DNA of 8,108 nucleotides from Bacillota bacterium (GCA_017936025.1 JAGBGL010000043.1:1-8108); one strand, 5' to 3'. Shown: positions 1-5,379, counted from the first letter of the stretch. Notes: generated by a model not told the origin, from the letters alone. Numbers and translations: made by a program.

Positions 1-125
1 ATATGGACATCCATCCGGAAACGCTAGCGCTGCTGGAAAAACTGACAGTGATGTTCAGTGAAAAAGGTGAGGATGAGACTTTTGCATATATCAGAAATGA
101 ACTGCGCAGGCAGAAAGATTATTAA
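1..125 (+). CDS. C-terminal end of an unrecognised protein (partial)
   Basis: Reading frame 3 is open from the window edge to a TAA at 123-125, giving about 40 residues that end ELRRQKDY. An ATG lies at position 3, but no ribosome site can be seen because the window starts there, so this is most likely the tail of a longer gene. The visible part is charged and predicted helical (ALLEKLTVMF, then FAYIRNELRR). I do not recognise the family. The two other plus frames are stopped within the first 60 bases, which supports this frame. The promoter of the next gene begins on its stop codon, so it probably does not share a transcript start with that gene. Confidence 0.5.
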   Translation, partial: MDIHPETLALLEKLTVMFSEKGEDETFAYIRNELRRQKDY

Positions 126-153
126 AGACAAATCCGGTATGCTGTGGTATAAT
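125..153 (+). promoter_or_regulatory. Sigma-A promoter of the lipoprotein gene
   Basis: A -35-like AAGACA (125-130) is followed by a 17-nt spacer and a perfect -10 TATAAT (148-153) preceded by TGG, so it is an extended -10. It lies 35 bp before the ATG at 189. The -35 overlaps the stop codon of the preceding gene by one base. Confidence 0.7.
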
Positions 154-188
154 ACATTTGTCTAAACTACTAAAAAAGGAGAAAGACT

Positions 189-581
189 ATGAAAAACAGA
201 AAATTAATCTCAGGATTACTCATCGTAATGCTCTTAGCAATGGCAACATTATTTGCAGGATGCGGAGGTCCTTCTACTCTGGAAGACTGGATCGCAGGAG
301 ACAGTGAAGCTCAGGCAACACTGGAACAGATGAGCACTGAAGAACTGGACGTAACAGTAGAAGGTAACACTTTAGTTTACACTTATACTTATGCGCAGGT
401 TATCGACTCCAGCTTAGTTGATGCTGTAAGCCAGCAGCTGGATCAGACTATCACAAATTCTGCTTCTACATTTACTAATGTGGCAGACACTCTGGAAGAA
501 GAATCCGGAATCGACGGAATCACAGTTCAGGTTATCTATCTGAATGGTGACGGAACAGAATTACTGAACAAGACATTCTAA
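189..581 (+). CDS. Small secreted lipoprotein, DUF4854-like
   Basis: This 130-residue protein starts with a lipoprotein signal peptide: basic MKNRK, a hydrophobic stretch at residues 6-23, and a lipobox ending in Cys25 (LFAGCGG, with Phe at -3 instead of the usual Leu). It should be lipid-anchored on the outer face of the membrane. The mature part begins with a TLEDWIAGD segment, then a VEGNTLVYTYTY strand at about residues 57-68 and a helical region at 73-105. This arrangement resembles DUF4854 proteins that are common, often as paralogues, in Clostridia; I judge this from memory of the pattern, without an alignment. Function is unknown. The start is set by AAGGAG at 176-181, seven bases before ATG. 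It appears monocistronic, with its own promoter and terminator. Confidence 0.85.
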   Translation: MKNRKLISGLLIVMLLAMATLFAGCGGPSTLEDWIAGDSEAQATLEQMSTEELDVTVEGNTLVYTYTYAQVIDSSLVDAVSQQLDQTITNSASTFTNVADTLEEESGIDGITVQVIYLNGDGTELLNKTF

Positions 582-600
582 GCAAAACTTAATAAAACGA

Positions 601-628
601 AAATTCCCGGCAATGCCGGGAATTTTTT
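601..628 (+). terminator. Rho-independent terminator after the lipoprotein gene
   Basis: An 11-bp perfect stem (601-611 with 615-625) has a GC-rich CCCGGC core, a 3-nt AAT loop, and a T-run through 628. An A-rich left flank would also give a U-rich tract on the minus strand, so it may back up termination of the operon coming from the right. Confidence 0.9.
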
Positions 629-654
629 ATAAGATGATACAGTAAAAACATATA

Positions 655-688
655 AAAAGACGGAGGCTATATAAGAACTCCGTCTTTT
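655..688 (-). terminator. Rho-independent terminator of the AOR/ferredoxin-ADH operon
   Basis: An 11-bp perfect inverted repeat (655-665 with 678-688, AAAAGACGGAG and its complement) has a 12-nt loop. On the minus strand it starts 6 bp after the stop codon of the ferredoxin-ADH gene, and its second arm runs into TTTTT, with another T-run shortly after (644-648). The loop is longer than in the other terminators of this window. Confidence 0.75.
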
Positions 689-694
689 GTGCTG

Positions 695-2146
695 TTATTC
701 AGAGCTGATAGTATCGATCAGTTTTATAAAATCTTCTTTGCCCCAGATCACAGGAACAGGATAAAGAGGATTTGCTTCCTTCATAGCCCACTTGATGATC
801 TGCGGGATGTCCTCTTTCTGAATGACATCGAGACCTCTTGGGATATCCATCTTTTCTTTCATATCTTCGATCCAGGAGATAAAAGCCTCTGCCTTTTCGG
901 CATTGTTTGCACCCTGCATGCCACATACATCAGCAAGTTCTGCCAGACGTCTGTGGGCTGCCGGTCCGAACTGTCTCATTACATGAGGAAGGATGACCGA
1001 CATTGCCAGTCCGTGAGGAGTGTGATACAGACCTCCGAGAGTATGGCCGACAGCATGGACGTAGCCTACACAGCCTCTTGTGAACGCACGTCCCGCATAG
1101 AAAGCCGCATCTTGCATGTTCATACGGGCTTCGAGATCGCTGCCGTCGCAGTAAGCTTTATATAAGTTGTCATGTATCAGTTTTACTGCTTTCTTACAGA
1201 GGTCGTTTTCCAGTTTACTGTTATATGTATGATTTGTGTAAGCTTCAACTGCATGTGCAAGTGCATCCATACCTGTTGTCGCGGTAACTTTAGGCGGAAG
1301 CCCTACGGTAAGCTCAGGGTCCATTACTGCGAATTTAGGCATCAGAGAAGTGTCATTCATTGAAGCTTTATGAGAAGTTTCTGTATTTGTGATTACTGCA
1401 GCAACGGTTGTTTCGGAGCCTGTTCCGGAAGTCGTAGGAACTGCGAAAATAGTAGGGATCCTGTGCAGTACTTTGAAGAGCCCCTGCAGCTGTTCCACTG
1501 TTTTACCTTTTTTGACATGCATGGCGCCAATGCCCTTTGCACAGTCCATAGGAGAACCGCCGCCGAAGGCCACGATTGCTTTACATCCGTTTTCACGGAA
1601 GAGTTTGAGGCCTTCTTCGACATTAACGTTTGTAGGATTTGGCTGAACACCGTCGTATAGTGTGTATTTTACGCCTGCTTCGTTCATGGAAGCGAAGAGG
1701 CTGTCAAGCATGCCCATTTCGGACAGCATATGGTCAGTAACGATCAGGACGTTATCGTAGCCTTTTTCTTTTATCCAACCCGGCAGTTTTTTTATGGAGC
1801 CCGGGCCTTCGAGTGTTTTAGGCATTCCCCAAGGAATGACATACATACCTATTTTGAATACTGCCTGATATGTTCGGCAGAATGCTTTGTACAGAGACAT
1901 TTTTACACCTCCTTTGGTTTTCCGGCACGCATCAGGGCCGAATGCGATGGCGCCGATCGGGCAGGCCTTTTCACATAGTTTGCAGCCGATGCATTTGTCA
2001 GGCTGGTCGAGTACCGCGATCGTGCTGATATCACCGTGGAATCCCGGTGCTTCTATTGAAAGACAGTCAGCGGGGCAGTTTTCCACGCACAGACTGCATC
2101 CTGCACAAGTGCTTCTATCGATATAAGGTTTTTCTTTGTTAGCCAT
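695..2146 (-). CDS. 2x[4Fe-4S] ferredoxin fused to an iron-containing alcohol dehydrogenase
   Basis: This 483-residue fusion has two parts. Residues 1-75 are a bacterial-type ferredoxin with two complete motifs, C14-C17-C20-C24-P and C52-C55-C58-C62-P. Residues 83-483 are a full-length group III (iron-type) alcohol dehydrogenase: the nucleotide-binding GGGSPMD (195-201), PTTSGTGSE (237-245), and a metal site predicted as Asp294, His298, His364 and His378 by comparison with FucO. It should interconvert an aldehyde and an alcohol with NAD(P)H in the cytoplasm; the ferredoxin part may pass electrons to or from the AOR encoded upstream (inference). The start is the ATG at 2146, with AGGAGGT at 2153-2159 and a 6-nt spacer; a TTG 27 bp further upstream would add nine residues but has no better signal. 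It follows the MoaD-like gene by 23 bp. A strong internal start is described separately. Substrate unknown. Confidence 0.92.
   Translation of the reverse strand: MANKEKPYIDRSTCAGCSLCVENCPADCLSIEAPGFHGDISTIAVLDQPDKCIGCKLCEKACPIGAIAFGPDACRKTKGGVKMSLYKAFCRTYQAVFKIGMYVIPWGMPKTLEGPGSIKKLPGWIKEKGYDNVLIVTDHMLSEMGMLDSLFASMNEAGVKYTLYDGVQPNPTNVNVEEGLKLFRENGCKAIVAFGGGSPMDCAKGIGAMHVKKGKTVEQLQGLFKVLHRIPTIFAVPTTSGTGSETTVAAVITNTETSHKASMNDTSLMPKFAVMDPELTVGLPPKVTATTGMDALAHAVEAYTNHTYNSKLENDLCKKAVKLIHDNLYKAYCDGSDLEARMNMQDAAFYAGRAFTRGCVGYVHAVGHTLGGLYHTPHGLAMSVILPHVMRQFGPAAHRRLAELADVCGMQGANNAEKAEAFISWIEDMKEKMDIPRGLDVIQKEDIPQIIKWAMKEANPLYPVPVIWGKEDFIKLIDTISSE
1898..1915 (-). promoter_or_regulatory. Strong internal ribosome site and ATG inside the ferredoxin-ADH fusion
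   Basis: On the minus strand AAAGGAGGTG (1915-1906) lies five bases before an in-frame ATG (1900-1898), codon 83 of the fusion. This is close to a perfect anti-16S match and is the strongest ribosome site in the window. The following residues, MSLYKAFCRTYQAVFK, look like the natural N-terminus of stand-alone iron-type ADHs. Initiation here would yield a separate 401-residue ADH without the ferredoxin. Confidence 0.7.
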
Positions 2147-2169
2147 TTGAGTACCTCCTGTGCGTTTTA

Positions 2170-2403
2170 TCAACCGCCTCCGGATGGAGAGAAGAGTGTG
2201 ATTTCGTCACCATCGGAAAGTTTAGCGGATGCTTTGCATGGCACGCCGTTCAGGGCGATTATGCATTTTCTGAATTCCCTGGCAGGGATATCAGTTTCCT
2301 GCGCGAGCAGGACCCAGGCCTCTCTGATGCTGGAAATGTCGGCTTCCATTTCTTTAAAGCCAGTCTTCAGCCTCAGCGTACCGAATAGTTTTATCTTTAC
2401 CAT
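2170..2403 (-). CDS. MoaD/ThiS-family ubiquitin-like sulfur carrier protein
   Basis: This 77-residue protein starts VKIKLFGTLR and ends DGDEITLFSPSGGG, the beta-grasp start and Gly-Gly end of MoaD/ThiS sulfur carriers. Such proteins are adenylated by MoeB/ThiF enzymes and thiocarboxylated on the terminal glycine to donate sulfur, in MoaD's case to molybdopterin. Encoded between AOR and the ADH, it probably serves the pterin cofactor of this AOR; AOR-linked MoaD genes are a known arrangement. The ATG at 2403 is chosen because GAGGTG (2415-2410) lies six bases upstream; the alternative GTG at 2412 falls within that ribosome site. The gap to the AOR stop is 10 bp, so translation is probably coupled. 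No MoeB partner is in the window. The tail has three glycines rather than the usual two. Confidence 0.85.
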   Translation of the reverse strand: MVKIKLFGTLRLKTGFKEMEADISSIREAWVLLAQETDIPAREFRKCIIALNGVPCKASAKLSDGDEITLFSPSGGG

Positions 2404-2413
2404 AAAGGTCACC

Positions 2414-3730
2414 TCACTTTTTAAATTCTTCGCAGGTTACCTTGTAACTGTCGAGTTTGTCGAGATTCAGTCTGCGGAGTGTTTTAGGGGTAGGGACGCC
2501 GTCCCTGCTCCAGCCGCGGGCGGAATAATATACATTTTTCATCCATTCCAGCGGAACTTTTGTTTTTTCGTTACCCGGGATCTGAGGGTCGTCAGTCAGA
2601 CGTTTTGGAAGCGAGTCATCCTTGCGTCTGATACCGAATCTTGTATTTATGTGTCTTTCAAGTGTGTAGCCGCGACGTCCGGCCTTGATGAAAGAACCAA
2701 AAGTAACGGGCATGCCTGTGATCAGTTTCAGGGCCTTGGACTGATTGAATATTACAGGAATGTGGAAATGCATGATTCCTGTAGGCAGTTTGTTTATGAT
2801 ACGAAGCACAAATCCGATATATGGAACGATTTTGCAGAATGCCTTTGTGTACCAGCTCTGAGGATGGCTGATTATTAATGAAGGCAGAAATGCATATGTT
2901 GTGAAGAGGCACTGGCCGCAGGAAGAAACTCCTTCCATGAGATCCTGGAAAATCATTGTGAAATCGGCTTTGCCATGCGGATTCTGCTGATCTACAGCCA
3001 GGCTCAGACCTTCTACTAAAACCATGTAGCCTCCGTTCAGGTGGCAGCCTCCGCGGTTTGAAACTGCGTATCCGAGGCCGAGACCGACTGTTCGGCGAGG
3101 TTCGTAAGCTGCGAGTTCCAGCCCTTTGGAATGTACTGCGAATTCTTTTCCGCCATATTTTTCGGAACACCATCTGGAACCGTTGGCCAGATCGTCACCG
3201 ATACCCTTTCTGTAAGCAATATCATCCCACACCTTTGAAATTTCTTCAGTGCTTCCGAATGTAAGCCCATTATCCCAGAGGCCTTTTTCATGTGCTTCCA
3301 TGGCGAAGGCCAGTGTGCTGGCAGATGAGATGGTGTCCATGCCGAGTTCGTCCAGCTCGTAATTCCATTTCAGGATGGCTTCCAGATTGTTGTTAAGGAT
3401 GCCGCCGCCCAGCAGGCCCAGTGTTTCCAGTTCGGGTCCTTTGACAGGTTTGCCGTCCACCATTACAGTGCGTGCACACTTGATAGGGCAGCTGAGACAG
3501 CCTTTGTTTACGATATTGTATTCTTCGGCAAGATATTCGCCGCTGACTTTTTCATAATCTTCGTAAGTCCCGTATTTGTAGTTCTTTGTGGAGAGCTGGC
3601 CGCGCATCTGCATTGTTGATACCAGACCTGCAGTTCCCAGTCTAGGGAGCTGATCGCCTGTCAGAGGGTGACTCTTCAGGTATTTGAACCACTTGCGGTT
3701 GAGTTTATCTAATTTTTCCTTTTCCTTCAC
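2414..3730 (-). CDS. Aldehyde:ferredoxin oxidoreductase, domains 2-3 (C-terminal part of split AOR)
   Basis: This frame carries the AOR C-terminal region. Numbered from the upstream ATG at 3778, it has the [4Fe-4S] ligands C94-x2-C97-x3-C101 and a probable fourth at C290, the GPELET motif (114-119), the SNRGGCHLNG motif with the expected catalytic-site His246, an ERHINTRFG-x-RRKDDSLP block (374-391), and a YYSARGWSRDG ending. AOR reduces carboxylic acids to aldehydes, or the reverse, using ferredoxin and a tungsto- or molybdo-bispterin. No stop or second frame change interrupts it. It has no recognisable ribosome site before ATG 3778, and the first 13 residues of that longer version (MEKPESNYGFREQ) are not AOR-like. 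The GTG at 3730 overlaps the stop of the first part as GTGA and is the likelier re-initiation start (438 residues). Residues about 293-345 form an unusually hydrophobic stretch. Confidence 0.88.
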   Translation of the reverse strand: MKEKEKLDKLNRKWFKYLKSHPLTGDQLPRLGTAGLVSTMQMRGQLSTKNYKYGTYEDYEKVSGEYLAEEYNIVNKGCLSCPIKCARTVMVDGKPVKGPELETLGLLGGGILNNNLEAILKWNYELDELGMDTISSASTLAFAMEAHEKGLWDNGLTFGSTEEISKVWDDIAYRKGIGDDLANGSRWCSEKYGGKEFAVHSKGLELAAYEPRRTVGLGLGYAVSNRGGCHLNGGYMVLVEGLSLAVDQQNPHGKADFTMIFQDLMEGVSSCGQCLFTTYAFLPSLIISHPQSWYTKAFCKIVPYIGFVLRIINKLPTGIMHFHIPVIFNQSKALKLITGMPVTFGSFIKAGRRGYTLERHINTRFGIRRKDDSLPKRLTDDPQIPGNEKTKVPLEWMKNVYYSARGWSRDGVPTPKTLRRLNLDKLDSYKVTCEEFKK

Positions 3731-4383
3731 AGGAACTGTTTGTTCCCTGAAACCGTAATTGCTTTCAGGTTTTTCCATCCCATGACTGCGCCGGTGCCGC
3801 CTCGGCCTGCGAGTCTTTCATTACTGACGATGGAAGCATATCTCACGAGATTTTCACCGGCAGGGCCGATAACGATTTTTCCGTTTTTCCGCACTTTGCC
3901 GTTAGGAAGCGTGAGCTTTTCGTCAAGCACTGCCTGGACATGGCCGGTTTTCATCCCCCAGATGTCATCAGCTTCGTGTATTGTGAACTTGTCATTATTG
4001 ATTTCTATCCATACTGGCTTTTCACTGCGTCCTCTGATAATTAGAGCATCCATACCGGCTTTCTTCAGATAGTATCCAAAATTGCCGCCGCAGTTTGAGG
4101 ATGTAAGGATCCCGGTCTGCGGAGATAATGTAGATACATTAAAACGGCTTGAGCTAGGTGTGCCCGTACCTGTGAACGGTCCGGTCGTGATGACCAGTAA
4201 GTTATCTTCGGACAGGGGCTCTGTATCCTTTGTGAGATGATCTCCGAGGATCTTAGCTGCCATGGTCTTGCCGCCGATATAGAGTCTGCGCTCTTCATCG
4301 GACCAAGGATACTCGCCTGTCTGGCCTGTTGTAAGGTCAATGATCATAACTTTACCCATATAGCCGCCGTAATTTGTCGCCAT
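3727..4383 (-). CDS. Aldehyde:ferredoxin oxidoreductase, domain 1 (N-terminal part of split AOR)
   Basis: This 218-residue product is almost exactly the AOR N-terminal domain, which binds the two pterins of the tungsten/molybdenum cofactor. Visible family blocks, in order, are YMGKVMIIDLTTG (8-20), YIGGKTMAAKIL, TTGPFTGTGTPSSSRF, SSNCGGNFGYYLKKAGMD, IIRGRSEKP, and GPAGENLVRYASIVSNERLA followed by GRGGTGAVMGWKNLKAI near the end. The start is the ATG at 4383, with AAGGAGG six to seven bases upstream; the frame remains open to 4566, but that extension is AT-rich, hydrophobic and runs across the promoter. It is the first gene of the operon. After AITVSGNK the frame runs into a TGA instead of domain 2. 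Alone it lacks the Fe-S cluster ligands and could act only together with the second part. Confidence 0.88.
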   Translation of the reverse strand: MATNYGGYMGKVMIIDLTTGQTGEYPWSDEERRLYIGGKTMAAKILGDHLTKDTEPLSEDNLLVITTGPFTGTGTPSSSRFNVSTLSPQTGILTSSNCGGNFGYYLKKAGMDALIIRGRSEKPVWIEINNDKFTIHEADDIWGMKTGHVQAVLDEKLTLPNGKVRKNGKIVIGPAGENLVRYASIVSNERLAGRGGTGAVMGWKNLKAITVSGNKQFL

Positions 4384-4409
4384 AGTATCCCTCCTTTTTA
4401 TATATTGAT

Positions 4410-4427
4410 GGTGCCCGGTAAAGCACC
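4410..4427 (-). repeat. Hairpin in the AOR leader
   Basis: GGTGC pairs with GCACC around an 8-nt loop (TTTACCGG on the minus strand), about 27 bases before the AOR start codon. There is no following T-run, so it is not a terminator. It lies inside the predicted leader of about 88 nt and may affect mRNA stability or bind a regulator. I could not match it to the molybdenum/tungsten cofactor riboswitch. Confidence 0.4.
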
Positions 4428-4439
4428 TGAACTGCATTT

Positions 4440-4456
4440 TATGATATTTAATCATA
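4440..4456. repeat. Inverted repeat in the AOR leader region
   Basis: TATGAT-N5-ATCATA is a perfect 6-bp-arm inverted repeat, nested with TGATAT-N6-ATATCA (4442-4459). It lies just downstream of the predicted AOR transcription start, a position suited to a repressor. It faintly resembles FNR-type TTGAT-N4-ATCAA sites, but the spacing is wrong, so I do not assign a regulator. Confidence 0.35.
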
Positions 4457-4477
4457 TCACTTTTTGCGATAGAAATA

Positions 4478-4506
4478 AATATAAATTGTACAAAATAATC
4501 TGACAA
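4478..4506 (-). promoter_or_regulatory. Sigma-A promoter of the AOR-MoaD-ferredoxin/ADH operon
   Basis: On the minus strand TTGTCA (4506-4501) and TATATT (4483-4478) each match consensus at five of six bases and are separated by exactly 17 nt. Transcription would start near 4471, giving a leader of roughly 88 nt before ATG 4383. A perfect palindrome TTGTACAA (4486-4493) lies within the spacer, where a bound protein would block RNA polymerase. No other promoter is evident inside the operon. Confidence 0.6.
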
Positions 4507-4541
4507 TTTAATAACGATTACAGACATGGAAAAAATAAAAA

Positions 4542-4571
4542 ACAAAATGTAAAATATAGTTGACAAAATGT
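4542..4571 (+). repeat. Tandem operator-like ACAAAATGT repeats, 21 bp apart
   Basis: ACAAAATGT occurs at 4542-4550 and 4563-4571, a 21-bp period or two helical turns. Each is a small dyad (ACA/TGT). The second overlaps the TTGACA -35 of the membrane-protein operon. A partial copy, ACAAAAT, at 4490-4496 is 52 bp away, also near a whole number of turns. The XRE regulator encoded downstream is the obvious candidate ligand (inference). Confidence 0.4.
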
Positions 4572-4588
4572 CGCGCGAATAGTAATAT
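4560..4588 (+). promoter_or_regulatory. Sigma-A promoter of the membrane protein-XRE operon
   Basis: A perfect TTGACA (4560-4565) is followed after 17 nt by TAATAT (4583-4588; four of six consensus bases), 54 bp before the ATG at 4643. The spacer contains the palindrome TCGCGCGA (4571-4578), conspicuously GC-rich in this AT-rich region. Confidence 0.65.
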
Positions 4589-4601
4589 ACAGTTGTAAAT
4601 A

Positions 4602-4618
4602 ACGGATGAGATATCCGT
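4602..4618 (+). repeat. Inverted repeat between promoter and ribosome site
   Basis: ACGGAT-N5-ATCCGT lies about 8 bp before the AAAAGGAGG ribosome site. It could be a repressor operator just past the transcription start or a weak leader hairpin. It has no T-run and is too short for a terminator. Confidence 0.4.
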
Positions 4619-4642
4619 ATGGATCAAAAGGAGGTTAGACAT

Positions 4643-5176
4643 ATGAATGGATATTTATTAGCAGGAACGATTACCGGGGTAGTTGTTGGCCTGGTTATTG
4701 CAGCAGTAGCGATGACATTTACGAAGAAAAACAGAAAAGAAAAGTTTACTTATGATGAACGTCAGAAAACAGCAAGAGGAGAGGGATACAAATATGCATT
4801 CTTTACTCTTGTGATTTATAATGCGGCCTACGGTATCATTGATATGTCGCTGACAAAACCATGGACAGAAAACATGACAGGAATGATGATAGGAGTATGT
4901 CTGGCGATTCTGGTACATGTTGTTTACTGTATCTGGCATGAATGTTATTTTTCTATGAATGAAGAACCTGTAAAAGTTCTGGCTTTCTTCGGAATTATTT
5001 CGGTAATAAATGTTATAATTGCAGTAATACAGGGGCTGCACGGAGAGCTGATTGAAAATGGTATGCTGACAAATAACTGTGCCAATCTGATAGTAGCAGT
5101 AATGTTCGGTGTTATACTGTTCGCGCTGGCTGTAAAAGGGTATGTTAAAAAAGAAGCTGCGGAAGAGGAGGAATAG
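4643..5176 (+). CDS. Five-TM membrane protein paired with an XRE regulator
   Basis: The product has 177 residues. Predicted membrane segments are at about 3-25, 50-68, 79-98, 111-130 and 147-165, and the C-terminus is acidic (EAAEEEE). Between the first two segments is a charged loop with YDERQKTARGEGYKYAFF, a pattern I recall from small Clostridia membrane proteins encoded next to short XRE regulators; I cannot name the family with confidence, and its function is unknown. The ATG at 4643 is chosen because AAAAGGAGG (4626-4634) lies eight bases upstream; an in-frame ATG at 4619 would include that ribosome site within the gene. The stop is 3 bp before the regulator gene, and its ribosome site lies within the last codons here, so the two are translationally coupled. 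Confidence 0.85.
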   Translation: MNGYLLAGTITGVVVGLVIAAVAMTFTKKNRKEKFTYDERQKTARGEGYKYAFFTLVIYNAAYGIIDMSLTKPWTENMTGMMIGVCLAILVHVVYCIWHECYFSMNEEPVKVLAFFGIISVINVIIAVIQGLHGELIENGMLTNNCANLIVAVMFGVILFALAVKGYVKKEAAEEEE

Positions 5177-5179
5177 TCC

Positions 5180-5374
5180 GTGAAAAATCTGAAATTGAAA
5201 GCGGCCAGAGCGGCCATGGATTTGTCGCAGCAAGAGCTGGCCGGCCGTGTGGGTGTATCGCGGCAGACGATCAATGCCATTGAAAAAGGTGACTATAATC
5301 CTACAATTAATCTTTGCATCGCGATATGCAGAGTACTGGGGAAAACTCTGGACGAACTGTTCTGGGAAGAATAA
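5180..5374 (+). CDS. Small XRE-family helix-turn-helix transcriptional regulator
   Basis: This 64-residue protein is almost entirely one Cro/C1-type helix-turn-helix domain. The HTH itself is LSQQELAGRVGVSRQTINAIE at about residues 15-35, followed by KGDYNPTINLCIAICRVLGKTLDELFW. It matches the YozG-like mini-regulators that usually repress their own operon. Translation starts at GTG 5180, eight bases after AGGAGG (5166-5171), a site inside the end of the preceding gene. It lacks a separate effector domain, so the partner membrane protein or simple autoregulation may provide control. It might also act on the divergent AOR promoter 5' of its operon (inference). Confidence 0.92.
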   Translation: MKNLKLKAARAAMDLSQQELAGRVGVSRQTINAIEKGDYNPTINLCIAICRVLGKTLDELFWEE

Positions 5375-5379
5375 AAGGC

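Larger units (their letters stand above)
2414..4383 (-). pseudogene. Whole AOR locus, interrupted by a frame change at the domain 1/2 boundary
   Basis: Read together, the two frames make one normal AOR-like enzyme of about 656 residues, with a -1 frame change between them. The first frame reads AITVSGNK and then, out of register, QFL-stop (TGA 3729-3727); the other frame continues with TVPVKEKEKLDKL. Adding one A to the AAA at 3741-3739 would give ITVSGNKTVPVKEK without a break, the expected AOR sequence. This may be a real one-base deletion, a sequencing or assembly error, or a tolerated gene split, since the stop overlaps a GTG start (GTGA, 3730-3727) and the break falls in the linker between the pterin-binding domain and domains 2-3. 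No X-XXY-YYZ slippery heptamer precedes the stop, so programmed frameshifting has little support. Confidence 0.7.

Noticed and set aside
689..1165. Plus-strand frame of 158 codons antisense to the ADH
   Set aside because: The minus strand encodes the conserved ADH C-terminal region here, and this frame begins within the intergenic gap without a usable ribosome site.
2147..2878. Plus-strand open frame of 243 codons antisense to the AOR and MoaD-like genes
   Set aside because: It overlaps genes with clear family motifs on the other strand, its product resembles nothing, and no ribosome site precedes it. It is a shadow frame.
3727..3778. Programmed -1 ribosomal frameshifting in AOR
   Set aside because: The required change is -1, but no X-XXY-YYZ heptamer lies in frame before the TGA and no strong downstream stem or pseudoknot is evident. 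A one-base deletion or re-initiation at GTG explains it more simply.
4440..4459. FNR/CRP-type operator
   Set aside because: The half-sites loosely resemble TGAT/ATCA, but the spacing is not that of a FNR site and no FNR-family gene is in the window.
4384..4471. Molybdenum/tungsten cofactor riboswitch in the AOR leader
   Set aside because: The leader is short and I could not find the conserved core or the set of stems. Only a small GGTGC/GCACC hairpin is present.
4384..4566. Upstream extension of the AOR first frame by 61 codons
   Set aside because: The extension is AT-rich, covers the operon promoter and leader, and lacks AOR residues. ATG 4383 has AAGGAGG at good spacing.
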